From the NCBI GenBank assembly GCA_041319085.1, contig CP101033.1, forward strand, positions 583,001 through 647,000: 64,000 nucleotides of DNA. Direction: 5' to 3'. The translations under genes were made by a program, and so were the position numbers. Positions 54,250-63,529 of this stretch are shown in pieces. Below the pieces are notes generated by a model. It was not told where the DNA came from. It made no database searches and saw nothing but the letters and a program-made list of their open reading frames with translations. The stretch is from Aeromonas veronii. GTDB taxonomy: Bacteria; Pseudomonadota; Gammaproteobacteria; Enterobacterales; Aeromonadaceae. How positions within the stretch are numbered: position 1 is the first letter of the stretch; every line of letters starts with the position of its first letter.

Positions 54250-56628
54250 TCAGTTCAGCGGCGGTGTGATGCCAAAGCGGAACAAGGTGGCCTGGGTGGT
54301 ATCGGTCAGCTCGCCGACACCCACCACGCTCCACAGCTCCTCTTCCAGCTTCTTGGCCTTGTGGATGGCAAACTTGGCGATGTAGTCCAGCTCGTTGGCG
54401 ATGAAGTTGGTGTCGGGTCGCCCGGTGCGGGAGATGCCGACCAGCACCGAGTAGAACTCTCCCTGTTGCAGTGCCAGCTCGATGAACTGGCGCTTCTCCT
54501 TGCTGCTGACAAAGCTGCTGGCCAGCCGACTGTTGAAGATGGGCAGGCCTGCCTTGGTCTGGATGCTGGCGATGTAGACCTCGTCTTCTCTCGGTTTGTC
54601 CTCCCGCTCGATGGCACGCAGCGGGTTCATCAGCAGCTCCTTGAGCAGCTCCCCCTGAAACAGTGGGTAGAGATTCTCCTGCTCCGGCAGCTCGGCACAG
54701 GCTTGCAGCAGCCGCTGCAGACTGCGCGGTTGCAGAGACTTGCCGATGGAGGCTGGTTTGGGGGCGCCCTTCAGCTTGTTGACGTAGACCGGCGAGTTGA
54801 ACAGGTGGTGGGTATAGATGTTGCGCAGGGCACGCGCCAGCCCGCGATAGCGGCGCTGCTCCTGCGCCGCCTTGAGCTTGTTCTGGTTGCTCTCGATCAG
54901 CAGGCTGAAGAACTGGCGGCCGGTGTGGCGATCCGAATCGCCTTCGATGCAGAGGTGCAGCACGGTGCGGGTCATGTTGAGGCTGACCAGCCGGTAGGAG
55001 AGGTGCTGCAGATCCATGCTCTTGGAGAGCTCCTGCAAACGGGGCAGGGCGATGGTCACCACATCGTTCTTCTCGCCGACGAAGGCCTCTTCCAGCTCGA
55101 TTTGCATGCCGTGAGTCGAGATGTCGCGGGTCCAACCGATCCAGGATTTGCCGTTGTGGTGGATGGCGACCGCGGTCTTGTGGATGTAGCGCAGCTCCTT
55201 GCGCAGCTGGACATAGTGCAGGGTCTCGAGCTCGAACGGGGCGACGCCCTGCTCGTGGCCAAAGCGCTGCAGCTCGTTGGCATTGTGATTGACCTCCTCC
55301 TGATGAAACTCCTCGCGCTGGGACTCCAGGCCGATCTCCTGTAGCAGGCCGCAGTAGCCGATCTGCTTGAGCCGCTCGAGCAGCAGGATATCTTGCAGTT
55401 GCGACGTGTCCTGTCCCTGCAACGGGGCCACGTCGGCCTCCATGAGCTCGCACGCCTCCATCGTGAACTTGTAGACACGCCAGCTGGGGCGGCGCGAGCC
55501 CACCTGGAAGAAGAGGGCGGTAAGGCCACTCTGGCGCAGCTCCTCGGCGGTCGCGGAGAAGAAGTAGATGTGGCTGCGCACCGTGTGGGTAAAGCAGTAG
55601 ATGATGGCCTCGGTGGTGGTGCCGGGGGCCGGGCAGAGCCGTGTCATCCGCTCGCCGCTGAAGAGGCCCGCGAGGGCATCGCGGTTTTTTTCGTTGCGCC
55701 AATACTCCAGCAGGTGCTGGTTGTTCTCGGTACGCAGCGCAATCTCGAGGCTGGGACTGTCGCCGGTGCCGAAGAAGAGTGGCATACCGGTCATCCGCGG
55801 CAGGTAGAACTGTTCATACCCCTTGATGATGGCGGCGGAGAGCAGGTAGTCGACGCTGACCCGATAGCGGATCTTGTTGGCCTCGATAAAGTCGCTGAGG
55901 AAGGCATCGAAGGCCGGCTGCTCACCGGAGCGCACCAGCCGCAGCCAATATTTTCCCTCTTTGCTCTCTTCGCCGAGGATTTGGTAGCCGACCGGCTGGT
56001 GCAGCACCGGATTGGGGGTGTCCCGCTCCAGCCCGGTAAAGAAGACCTCCACCTGGGCGCCGGTCTGGTAATTGGGCAGATAGGGGACCGAGACCCGCAT
56101 GCCCCCAAGTGATAAGTCGGAACTCTTGGCGAACAGCTTCTCCCCATCCCGAAGCTTGATCAGCACCGGCGAGCTGAAGTGCATCCGTTCCTGACGACGG
56201 CCGTAGTAGCTGGCAAAAACGATGGTATTGACGTCATATTGCCGGAAGGGGCTGGCAGGGGGGGAAAGCTGGCCATCCACGCGGGCGTGGTGGTGCTGTT
56301 TCTGCCACTGTTGCAGCGCCTCGTAGGCACCGAGGGTATAGATATCGCGGTAGAGATAGCATTGGGACTGAAACAGGGCAATCGCCTCGGCGGGCATGAA
56401 GTGAGTGATGCCGTCGAACTCATGCACCAGGCACTCATCCTCCAGCTCATCGCGCATGTCGATAACCCTGCGGCAGGGGGAGCACTTGCGCTTGATCTCC
56501 ATCTTGATCAGAAAACGGCTGTTGCTGTTTTCCTCCTGGGTCATGCGGTTGAAGATCTCCTCGAAATCTTTCTCCCGCAGCAAGGGGACGAGTTGCTCAA
56601 TCAGATGTTGCTGGTGTTCTGAATCCAT
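54250..56628 (-). CDS. Large protein with two PilZ domains
   Basis: A 792-residue cytoplasmic protein. The first PilZ domain has R-x3-R in RRQERMHF (about 144-150) and DLSLGGMRVSV (171). The second has RKELRY (R476, R480) and DISTHGMQIELE (501). Both are complete c-di-GMP signatures. The rest shows no recognised catalytic domain, so it is probably a multi-PilZ c-di-GMP receptor. The ATG at 56628 follows AGGA. It is divergent from radA. Confidence 0.82.
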   Translation of the reverse strand: MDSEHQQHLIEQLVPLLREKDFEEIFNRMTQEENSNSRFLIKMEIKRKCSPCRRVIDMRDELEDECLVHEFDGITHFMPAEAIALFQSQCYLYRDIYTLGAYEALQQWQKQHHHARVDGQLSPPASPFRQYDVNTIVFASYYGRRQERMHFSSPVLIKLRDGEKLFAKSSDLSLGGMRVSVPYLPNYQTGAQVEVFFTGLERDTPNPVLHQPVGYQILGEESKEGKYWLRLVRSGEQPAFDAFLSDFIEANKIRYRVSVDYLLSAAIIKGYEQFYLPRMTGMPLFFGTGDSPSLEIALRTENNQHLLEYWRNEKNRDALAGLFSGERMTRLCPAPGTTTEAIIYCFTHTVRSHIYFFSATAEELRQSGLTALFFQVGSRRPSWRVYKFTMEACELMEADVAPLQGQDTSQLQDILLLERLKQIGYCGLLQEIGLESQREEFHQEEVNHNANELQRFGHEQGVAPFELETLHYVQLRKELRYIHKTAVAIHHNGKSWIGWTRDISTHGMQIELEEAFVGEKNDVVTIALPRLQELSKSMDLQHLSYRLVSLNMTRTVLHLCIEGDSDRHTGRQFFSLLIESNQNKLKAAQEQRRYRGLARALRNIYTHHLFNSPVYVNKLKGAPKPASIGKSLQPRSLQRLLQACAELPEQENLYPLFQGELLKELLMNPLRAIEREDKPREDEVYIASIQTKAGLPIFNSRLASSFVSSKEKRQFIELALQQGEFYSVLVGISRTGRPDTNFIANELDYIAKFAIHKAKKLEEELWSVVGVGELTDTTQATLFRFGITPPLN

Positions 56629-56728
56629 GTGTTCCTGCCACGGAAAGTCACTTTTCCGATTCTGGGTTTGATCTGTCGGTCGCAAACAAGTATATCAAGC
56701 AGGAATTCATCCTGTCCCCGAGTTATCA

Positions 56729-58096
56729 ATGGCCAAAAATAAAACTGCTTATGTTTGTTCCGAATGTGGTGCCGACTTCACACGCTGGCAAGGTCAATGC
56801 AGCGAGTGCAAGGAGTGGAATACTATCACCGAGGTGCGTCTCGGTTCGGTGAGCCCCGCTGGCAAGAGTGCCCGCTACACCGGTTATGCCGGCGCGGTCG
56901 GCAGTCAGGTACAAACACTGGCAGAGATCGCCACCACCGAAATCCCCCGTTTTACCTCAGGTTTCAAAGAGCTGGATCGGGTGCTTGGCGGTGGCGTGGT
57001 GCCCGGTTCGGCCATTCTGATCGGCGGTAATCCGGGGGCAGGCAAGTCGACCCTGCTGCTGCAGACCATGTGTGGTCTCGCAGAACGGATGAAAACCCTC
57101 TATGTCACCGGCGAGGAGTCGCTGCAGCAGGTGGCGATGCGGGCCAACCGCCTCGGGCTGCCCACCGACAAGCTGCGGATGCTCTCCGAGACCAGCGTCG
57201 AGCAGATTTGCCTGATTGCCCAGCAGGAGCAGCCGCAGATCATGGTGATCGACTCCATTCAGGTGATGCATGTGGCGGATGTGCAATCGTCCCCCGGTTC
57301 GGTCTCACAGGTGCGTGAAGCGGCGGCGCTACTGACCCGCTACGCCAAGCAGAATCATGTGGCCATCTTCATGGTGGGTCATGTGACCAAGGATGGCAGT
57401 CTGGCGGGCCCCAAGGTGCTGGAGCACTGTATCGACTGTTCGGTACTGCTCGATGGTGGCCATGACTCCCGTTTTCGGACCCTGCGCTCCCACAAAAACC
57501 GTTTCGGCGCGGTCAACGAGCTGGGGGTCTTTGCCATGACCGAGCAGGGGATGCGCGAGGTGAGCAACCCCTCCGCCATCTTCCTCAGCCGGGGTCAGGA
57601 GCAGGCGCCCGGTTCCATCGTCATGGTGATCTGGGAGGGCACCCGACCGCTGCTGGTGGAGTTGCAGGCGCTGGTGGACTACTCCCAGCTCTCCAATCCG
57701 CGTCGGGTGGCGGTGGGCATGGATCACAACCGACTCGCCATGTTGCTGGCGGTGCTGCACCGTCACGGCGGGCTGCAGATGGCGGATCAGGATGTCTTCA
57801 TCAACGTGGTCGGCGGGGTCAAGGTCGAGGAGACCAGTGCGGATCTGGCGTTGCTGCTGGCGATGGTCTCCAGTTTCCGGGATCAGGCGCTGCCCAAGGA
57901 TCTGGTGGTGTTTGGCGAAGTGGGGCTTTCTGGTGAAATTCGCCCTGTGCCGTCCGGTCAGGAGCGGCTGCAAGAGGCGGCCAAGCATGGTTTCCGCCGC
58001 GCCATCGTGCCGCACGCCAACGCCCCCAAGCACCCTATCGAAGGAATGGAAGTGGTGCCGGTCAAGAAGTTGTCCGAGGCGCTTGAGGCGCTGTAA
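56729..58096 (+). CDS. radA: DNA repair protein RadA (Sms)
   Basis: A 455-residue RecA-like protein. The N-terminal zinc finger has Cys10, Cys13, Cys24 and Cys27; Walker A is GGNPGAGKSTLL (about 98); the RadA-specific KNRFG motif is near 256; a Lon-like C-terminal domain follows. It helps recombination intermediates and branch migration. Divergent from the PilZ gene. Confidence 0.97.
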   Translation: MAKNKTAYVCSECGADFTRWQGQCSECKEWNTITEVRLGSVSPAGKSARYTGYAGAVGSQVQTLAEIATTEIPRFTSGFKELDRVLGGGVVPGSAILIGGNPGAGKSTLLLQTMCGLAERMKTLYVTGEESLQQVAMRANRLGLPTDKLRMLSETSVEQICLIAQQEQPQIMVIDSIQVMHVADVQSSPGSVSQVREAAALLTRYAKQNHVAIFMVGHVTKDGSLAGPKVLEHCIDCSVLLDGGHDSRFRTLRSHKNRFGAVNELGVFAMTEQGMREVSNPSAIFLSRGQEQAPGSIVMVIWEGTRPLLVELQALVDYSQLSNPRRVAVGMDHNRLAMLLAVLHRHGGLQMADQDVFINVVGGVKVEETSADLALLLAMVSSFRDQALPKDLVVFGEVGLSGEIRPVPSGQERLQEAAKHGFRRAIVPHANAPKHPIEGMEVVPVKKLSEALEAL

Positions 58097-58135
58097 TCCG
58101 GTGCAGATAAAAGACCATGTCTTGGGATGAACGAA

Positions 58136-58169
58136 AATTAAGAAGAGCGCCAAGGCGCTCTTCTTAATT
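58136..58169. terminator. Bidirectional terminator, 16-bp stem
   Basis: AATTAAGAAGAGCGCC (58136-58151) pairs with GGCGCTCTTCTTAATT (58154-58169). It separates convergent radA and the small PilZ gene. Confidence 0.88.
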
Positions 58170-58187
58170 ACGGGGAAATATGGAACG

Positions 58188-58568
58188 TCAGGGCTGGCTG
58201 TGTTCCAGATGCTCGCTCAACAGTTGCTCCAGCTCGCGGTGGAGCAGCTCTTCGTCGCCAACGTTAAGCTCGATCATCCGCTTGAGGTGGGTGGCGCTGT
58301 CGATATCGATGTGGTGGCAGTAGAACCCCAGCTTTTTGCTGGCTTCGTGGGTCAGCTCGACCTGCATCTTGATCTCGATATCGCTACCGCTCAGGATAAA
58401 ACTGAGTTGGTACTCCTTGCTGTCACGGCTCTCCCAGTCGTCTGGGCGGATCAATAGGGCGCCCTGCAAGGAGACATCGACCAGCTGGGTCTGCCACTGC
58501 TGTTCCCCCTGGGTGAGTTCGGCCATGGTCAAGTAGAGGATCCGTGCAAAACGGCGGCGCTCAGACAT
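58188..58568 (-). CDS. Small PilZ-domain protein
   Basis: A 126-residue single-domain c-di-GMP receptor: RRRFAR (R-x3-R) at residues 4-9 and VDVSLQGALL about 32 residues later, then beta strands and a C-terminal helix (ELLHRELEQLLSEHLEHSQP). The ATG at 58568 is chosen because AAGGAG lies six bases upstream. It probably acts as an adaptor; the partner is unknown. Confidence 0.85.
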   Translation of the reverse strand: MSERRRFARILYLTMAELTQGEQQWQTQLVDVSLQGALLIRPDDWESRDSKEYQLSFILSGSDIEIKMQVELTHEASKKLGFYCHHIDIDSATHLKRMIELNVGDEELLHRELEQLLSEHLEHSQP

Positions 58569-58668
58569 GCTCATCTCCTTTATGCAATAAGGATGGACGC
58601 TAGGGTCATTGCTCTGAGTGTAATCCACCTTGGTTGCCACTATCTTGAACTTGCTCAGAAAATGGCGT

Positions 58669-59151
58669 TCAGGTTTGCTGGGTACTCAAGGATTCCACCA
58701 CATGGAGCGCCTTGACCAGGCGGTCTTCCTGTTTGAAGCGCTCTTCCAGTACCGGGCCCAGCTCGTTGAGATCATCATCCAACAGCAGCAATTGGGCCTC
58801 GTCGGCATCACTGTATTTGTCGTTGAACTCAAGGGCGAATTCGGTGCTGGTGCGAATATGGGGATAGATGCGCTTGGCCAGCTCCAGTGTTTCGCCGCTG
58901 GCTTGCTCGAAGGCGGTGACCACGTGGTGGTAAATTTCGAAATGGCCCGCACTGACATAGTCGACCAGGCGGTCGCAGAAGTGATGCAGCTCTTCCGCTT
59001 TGGGCAGGCTGCGCTGTTTGGTGCGCGCCGGAGTGAGGCCTGCCAACTGCATGTAGCCAACCAGCAGCGCTTGCCTTGCATCCAGCCAGTCGTCGATAGC
59101 CTGGTGCTTGCCTGCCAGCGCCAGCTTGGTCTGTTCCAGTTTCGTCAACAT
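58669..59151 (-). CDS. rsd: Regulator of sigma D (Rsd/AlgQ family)
   Basis: A 160-residue helical protein (MLTKLEQTKLALAGKHQAID; DWLDARQALLVGYMQLAG; HHFCDRLVDYVSAGHFEIY). Rsd binds sigma-70 and frees core enzyme in stationary phase. GGAGGGATT precedes the ATG. In E. coli rsd lies a few genes from hupA, which is next here. Confidence 0.9.
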   Translation of the reverse strand: MLTKLEQTKLALAGKHQAIDDWLDARQALLVGYMQLAGLTPARTKQRSLPKAEELHHFCDRLVDYVSAGHFEIYHHVVTAFEQASGETLELAKRIYPHIRTSTEFALEFNDKYSDADEAQLLLLDDDLNELGPVLEERFKQEDRLVKALHVVESLSTQQT

Positions 59152-59481
59152 AATCCCTCCATGGGGCAAAGGCTGGCCGATTGTTCGGGATCCCGAGCCG
59201 TTTGAGCAGTGACACAACCTATAACTAGGGAAAATCTGGGCAAGCGTCAATAGCCATGCGGGGATATTGTTAAGTGGTGAAGAAATAGCCAGCCGATTGC
59301 TTCTGCAGGCCTGCAGGTTTCAGGCCTGCTCACGGTTTGTCGCGTGTGGAATGTGACTTTTTCCGCAGATCTTGATGAAAACCCCAGCGTTTGACGCGCT
59401 CGGCTCGATAAAGGCTTTGCCTGTGCGTTTTTTTTGCATAGAGTGACCCGGCGCTAAATGCCCGATCATAAAGGAAATGTT

Positions 59482-59754
59482 ATGAACAAAGCTCAACTTG
59501 TCGATGCGATTGCCGCCAAAGCAGATCTGAGCAAAGCTCAGGCCAAAGTGGCTCTGGAAGAGATCATCAATGGTATCACCCAGAGCTTGAAAGAAGGCGA
59601 TGCTGTGCAACTGGTCGGTTTTGGCACCTTCAAGGTCACCCACCGTGCAGGCCGCACCGGTCGTAACCCGCAAACTGGTAAAGAGATCCAGATTGCTGCT
59701 GCCAACGTGCCTTCATTCGTGGCTGGCAAGGCTCTGAAAGACGCCGTCAAGTAA
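59482..59754 (+). CDS. hupA: DNA-binding protein HU-alpha
   Basis: A 90-residue [44 protein letters not shown] (DNA-binding arm) and the [12 protein letters not shown] end. A nucleoid-associated protein. The ATG at 59482 aligns with HU starts and follows AAGGAAA. Alpha rather than beta is inferred from the rsd neighbourhood. Confidence 0.94.
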   Translation: MNKAQLVDAIAAKADLSKAQAKVALEEIINGITQSLKEGDAVQLVGFGTFKVTHRAGRTGRNPQTGKEIQIAAANVPSFVAGKALKDAVK

Positions 59755-59774
59755 GTCCGAAAGTCTGTTTTGTC

Positions 59775-59809
59775 CAATGCCAGTCAGCTTGCTGACTGGC
59801 ATTGTTTTT
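59775..59809 (+). terminator. Terminator after hupA
   Basis: CAATGCCAGTCAGC-TT-GCTGACTGGCATTG, 14-bp perfect stem, then T5. Confidence 0.95.
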
Positions 59810-59857
59810 ATCTGTCTCCGGCTGAAACCGTCCCTTCTGGCCGCATTACCTTTTTAT

Positions 59858-60709
59858 TTATGGATGTCCGACCCGGCTGACCAGGGTGAATCCCTCTTTC
59901 GAAGGCGACAACTGTACGGTCACTCGTCCAAGTTCGCCCAGATCGGCGACATGGGTGCCGCCACAGGGGATGGTGACCTCCTGTCCATCCAGCGTGCAGT
60001 GCCAGTAACGGGAATCGATGATCGCCTCGCCAGCGCGGCTGCGGCGGATCTCGCTCCCGGCTGCGAGCCAGTCAGCCAACTGCTGGTTGGCTTTCTCTTC
60101 AATCAGCGCCAGGTCTGCCAGCAGCGCCTCGCTGTTGGCCCCCTTCTTGCGCAGACTCTTGCCGATGCGGTACTGCTCGCGTGAGCCCATGGGTTCGACC
60201 CGCGAGCTCTGAATGGCAAGGCGGTCGAAGTCGGGCTGACCCAGCGCATCATGCTCGCTTACCTCCTTGCGCCAGTAAGGAGTGAGTACCCGGTTGAGGG
60301 CGAGTGCCGCCAGATGGCAGCCACTATGGCCCAGACTCAGGGCGTGACGGGCAGCATTATCCACTTGCAATTCGACCTGGCTGCCGACGGCCAGTGCGTG
60401 GTCACCGGTCAGCGGGTGGACCACCACGAACCGCCACCCTTCAGCGCCCCGCTTGACCGGAATGGCAGTATCGACAAACAGCTCGCCATCCGGGCTGATG
60501 GCCCCCATCCGGCAAGGGCCAATGGCGGCTTCGCCCCCTTCCCAGCGAACATGGCCCACATCCCCCGGCTGATCGGGCCAGAGGTGGCTTTGGGGATGAA
60601 AGGGGGTGAGGTCGGTGACCAGCAGCGTAGTGTCACCGCGCTGGCAGCAGACTACGCAGGCCTGCTCCTGATGATGGCCCAGCACGAAGCTGGCTCGGGT
60701 ATGTTCCAT
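59858..60709 (-). CDS. Alanyl-tRNA editing protein (AlaX type)
   Basis: A 283-residue AlaRS-editing-domain homologue. Zinc ligands are in HSGCHLAALA (H-x3-H) and IPCGGTHVADL. Free-standing AlaX proteins hydrolyse mischarged Ser- or Gly-tRNA-Ala. The ATG at 60709 is used since the longer frame starts in unrelated sequence; GGGAG lies upstream. Confidence 0.88.
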   Translation of the reverse strand: MEHTRASFVLGHHQEQACVVCCQRGDTTLLVTDLTPFHPQSHLWPDQPGDVGHVRWEGGEAAIGPCRMGAISPDGELFVDTAIPVKRGAEGWRFVVVHPLTGDHALAVGSQVELQVDNAARHALSLGHSGCHLAALALNRVLTPYWRKEVSEHDALGQPDFDRLAIQSSRVEPMGSREQYRIGKSLRKKGANSEALLADLALIEEKANQQLADWLAAGSEIRRSRAGEAIIDSRYWHCTLDGQEVTIPCGGTHVADLGELGRVTVQLSPSKEGFTLVSRVGHP

Positions 60710-60770
60710 GGCAAGGCTCCCGCAACGATAAATGAGAAGAGAAAGCGGCAGCATACGCCAAAGTGCGAAA

Positions 60771-60798
60771 GGGCTCATTAACCAGCGTTAATGAGCCC
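60771..60798 (-). terminator. Terminator-like hairpin after mntH
   Basis: GGGCTCATTAAC-CAGC-GTTAATGAGCCC, 12-bp perfect stem with a short T-run on the minus strand, between mntH and the AlaX gene. Confidence 0.75.
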
Positions 60799-60818
60799 CT
60801 CTGTTGCTTGACGGTTTG

Positions 60819-62042
60819 CTAGATCATGGCGACCAGCAGGTAGGCATTGAGCCCGATCACCAGTGTAACGATAAGACGGCCTACTGCCTGGGTGACGGGG
60901 TGGTTGCGATGTTGCCCCATCAGCGCCCGATCGCCGGTCAGCATCAACAGCGGGATCAGGGCCAGTGCGATGCCAAAGCTCAGGATCACCTGGCTCAGCA
61001 CCAGAATTTCGGTGGTGTTGAGCCCCATGGCGATCACCACGAAGGCGGGAGTCATGGTGATGGCGCGACGCAGCCAGAGCGGGATGGTAAAGCGGACAAA
61101 GCCCTGCATCACCACCTGCCCGGCCAGGGTGCCCACCACGGTGGAGCTGATGCCGGACGCGACCAGCGAGAGGCCAAACAGAGTCGCCGCAGCCTGACCC
61201 AGCAGCGGGGTGAGGGTCTGGTAGGCGGATTCCAGCTCCGCCACCTGCTGGTGGCCCGAACTGTGGAATGCGGCGGCCGCCATCGCCATCATCGCCAGAT
61301 TGACGAAGCCGGCGATAGTCATGGCAATCGCCACATCGACCCGGGTGGTGTGCAGCCGCTGGCCGACCGAGCCCTGATCCTGCGTGTGCTGGGTCAGCGC
61401 CGAGTGCAGGTAGATAACGTGGGGCATCACGGTGGCACCGAGCACACCGGCAGCCAGATAGACGGCATCGCTGTTGGGCAAACCGGGGAAGAGGGCGCCC
61501 TCCAGCAGGCTGGGCAGATGGGGGCGGGAGAAGATCAGCTCGACGATGTAGGCCGCCGCGACCAACAGCAGCAGGCCGCCGACCACCAACTCCAGCGGTT
61601 TCTGGCCACGGGATTGCAACATAAGGATCCCCCAGGTCACCACCGCGGTGATGCAGGCGCCCTCCAGCAGGGTGACACCAAGCAGCAGCTTGAAGCCGAC
61701 TGCGGCGCCGATAAATTCGGCGAGATCGGTGGCCATGGCGATGATCTCTGCTTGCACCCAATAGGCCCAGACCGCCGGTTTCGGCAGTCGGTCGCGGATG
61801 TGCTCCGCCAGATTCTTGCCAGTGACGATGCCGAGTTTGGCCGAGAGGGTTTGTACCACCATGGCCATCAGGTTGGCCCATACCACCACCCACAGCAGCT
61901 GGTAGCCAAAGGTGGAGCCCGCCTGAATATTGGTGGCGAAGTTGCCCGGGTCGATATAGCCGATGGCGGCGATAAAGGCGGGCCCGAGCAGGGTCAGTTT
62001 GAATTGGCTGGCTGGAATCGTAGTCGTCAGTGCGGGTTGCAT
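60819..62042 (-). CDS. mntH: Manganese transporter MntH (NRAMP)
   Basis: A 407-residue NRAMP with eleven segments. The metal site has DPGN ([15 protein letters not shown]) in TM1 and [11 protein letters not shown] in TM6. It imports Mn2+ with protons. The ATG at 62042 is chosen because GGAGGG precedes it; another ATG lies five codons upstream. A Fur-like box lies upstream. Confidence 0.95.
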   Translation of the reverse strand: MQPALTTTIPASQFKLTLLGPAFIAAIGYIDPGNFATNIQAGSTFGYQLLWVVVWANLMAMVVQTLSAKLGIVTGKNLAEHIRDRLPKPAVWAYWVQAEIIAMATDLAEFIGAAVGFKLLLGVTLLEGACITAVVTWGILMLQSRGQKPLELVVGGLLLLVAAAYIVELIFSRPHLPSLLEGALFPGLPNSDAVYLAAGVLGATVMPHVIYLHSALTQHTQDQGSVGQRLHTTRVDVAIAMTIAGFVNLAMMAMAAAAFHSSGHQQVAELESAYQTLTPLLGQAAATLFGLSLVASGISSTVVGTLAGQVVMQGFVRFTIPLWLRRAITMTPAFVVIAMGLNTTEILVLSQVILSFGIALALIPLLMLTGDRALMGQHRNHPVTQAVGRLIVTLVIGLNAYLLVAMI

Positions 62043-62085
62043 GGCATCACCCTCCATCAGGATATGGAGAGAGAATAGATCTAAA

Positions 62086-62100
62086 TGATAATTGTTATCA
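62086..62100. promoter_or_regulatory. Fur-like box upstream of mntH
   Basis: TGATAATTGTTATCA is a perfect 6-bp dyad close to the Fur core GATAAT-ATTATC, 44 bp before the mntH start. It suggests iron repression. A separate MntR site was not identified. Confidence 0.7.
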
Positions 62101-62214
62101 ATTGTTGTTTCTGATGATTTCCATCAGGAAAAACATTTAAGGCAGTCAGTTGCAGTGAGGGATGTGATTTCGTACAATACGCCGCCCTAGAAAAGCAGCG
62201 ACTAAACACCTTTA

Positions 62215-62279
62215 TGTTCCTTGCCTCCGAGGTCTGGCTGCACCTGGGCGGAGGCTGAATTAATCCGTAAGGAGCTAAA
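62215..62279 (+). ncRNA. rpsF leader (S6:S18-binding motif)
   Basis: In the leader GCCTCCG (62223-62229) pairs with CGGAGGC (62249-62255), with inner AGGT/ACCT pairing and an asymmetric bulge. This resembles the S6:S18 autoregulatory leader known upstream of rpsF. The start AAGGAG lies just after it. Confidence 0.65.
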
Positions 62280-62666
62280 ATGCGTCATTACGAAATCGTC
62301 TTCATGGTTCATCCGGACCAGAGCGAGCAAGTACCCGGCATGATCGAGCGTTACACCGGCGCTATCACCACCTCCGGTGGCACCATTCATCGCCTGGAAG
62401 ATTGGGGCCGTCGTCAGCTGGCTTACCCGATCGACAAACTGCACAAAGCCCACTACGTTCTGATGAACGTAGAAGCAGAGCAAGCCGTTATCGATGAGCT
62501 GGAAACCAACTTCCGCTTCAACGATGCCGTTATCCGCAACATGATCATGCGCACCAAGCACGCCGTGACTGAAGTTTCTCCGATGGCCAAGGCCAAGGAA
62601 GAGCGTTTTGTCCGTCGTGACGACGAGCGCCGTGAAGACGCTACTGAAGCTGCTTCCGAAGAGTAA
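62280..62666 (+). CDS. rpsF: 30S ribosomal protein S6
   Basis: A 128-residue S6: [19 protein letters not shown], the [20 protein letters not shown] signature and an acidic Glu/Ala-rich tail. It pairs with S18. TAAGGAG precedes the ATG. First gene of rpsF-rpsR-rplI. Confidence 0.98.
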   Translation: MRHYEIVFMVHPDQSEQVPGMIERYTGAITTSGGTIHRLEDWGRRQLAYPIDKLHKAHYVLMNVEAEQAVIDELETNFRFNDAVIRNMIMRTKHAVTEVSPMAKAKEERFVRRDDERREDATEAASEE

Positions 62667-62684
62667 TTCTGGATCACTGAATAG

Positions 62685-62927
<243 letters not shown>

Positions 62928-62979
62928 GAATCGGTCCGGCACTTAAGCCTAACTCAACGAAATTTATAGAGGAAAGGTA

Positions 62980-63426
62980 ATGCAAGTTATCCTGCTCGAC
63001 AAAATCGCCAAACTGGGCGGTCTGGGTGATCAAGTCGCTGTTAAAGCTGGCTACGCCCGTAACTATCTGATCCCGCAAGGCAAAGCTGTTATGGCCACCA
63101 AGGCCAACATCGAAGCTTTCGGTGCTCGTCGCGCTGAGCTGGAAGCCAAACTGGCTGCCAACAAAGCTGCTGCTGAAGAGCGTGCTGCCAAGCTGGCCGA
63201 ACTGGCTACCGTGGTTATCGCTTCCAAGTCTGGCGACGAAGGCAAACTGTTCGGTTCCATCGGTACCCGTGACGTGGCTGAAGCCATCACTGCTGCCGGC
63301 GTAGCCGTTGCCAAGAGCGAAGTCCGCATGGGCAACGTTCTGCGTAACACCGGTGACTACGAAGTTGCTGTTCAGCTGCACGCTGACGTTAAAGCAACCG
63401 TACAGATCCAGGTTGTTGCCCTGTAA
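62980..63426 (+). CDS. rplI: 50S ribosomal protein L9
   Basis: A 148-residue L9: [20 protein letters not shown], a long Ala/Glu/Lys-rich linker helix (about 42-74) and the C-terminal RNA-binding domain. AGAGGAAAGG precedes the ATG. Last gene of the operon; a terminator follows. Confidence 0.98.
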   Translation: MQVILLDKIAKLGGLGDQVAVKAGYARNYLIPQGKAVMATKANIEAFGARRAELEAKLAANKAAAEERAAKLAELATVVIASKSGDEGKLFGSIGTRDVAEAITAAGVAVAKSEVRMGNVLRNTGDYEVAVQLHADVKATVQIQVVAL

Positions 63427-63451
63427 TAGCAGCGTTTCGCTGTTGCAGAAA

Positions 63452-63478
63452 AACCCGCGCTCTTGCGCGGGTTTTTTA
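63452..63478 (+). terminator. Terminator after rplI
   Basis: AACCCGCGC-TCTT-GCGCGGGTT then T-run. Confidence 0.94.
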
Positions 63479-63529
63479 TTTTGGGGCCAGGGGGTAGAGT
63501 GAAGGTCTGTTCCACTGGAGGAGATCCTT

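Noticed and set aside
54176..55702. A 508-codon minus-strand ORF overlapping the PilZ gene
   Set aside because: It is an Arg/Pro/His-rich out-of-frame reading of the same strand; the PilZ frame carries both R-x3-R and D-x-S-x2-G signatures.
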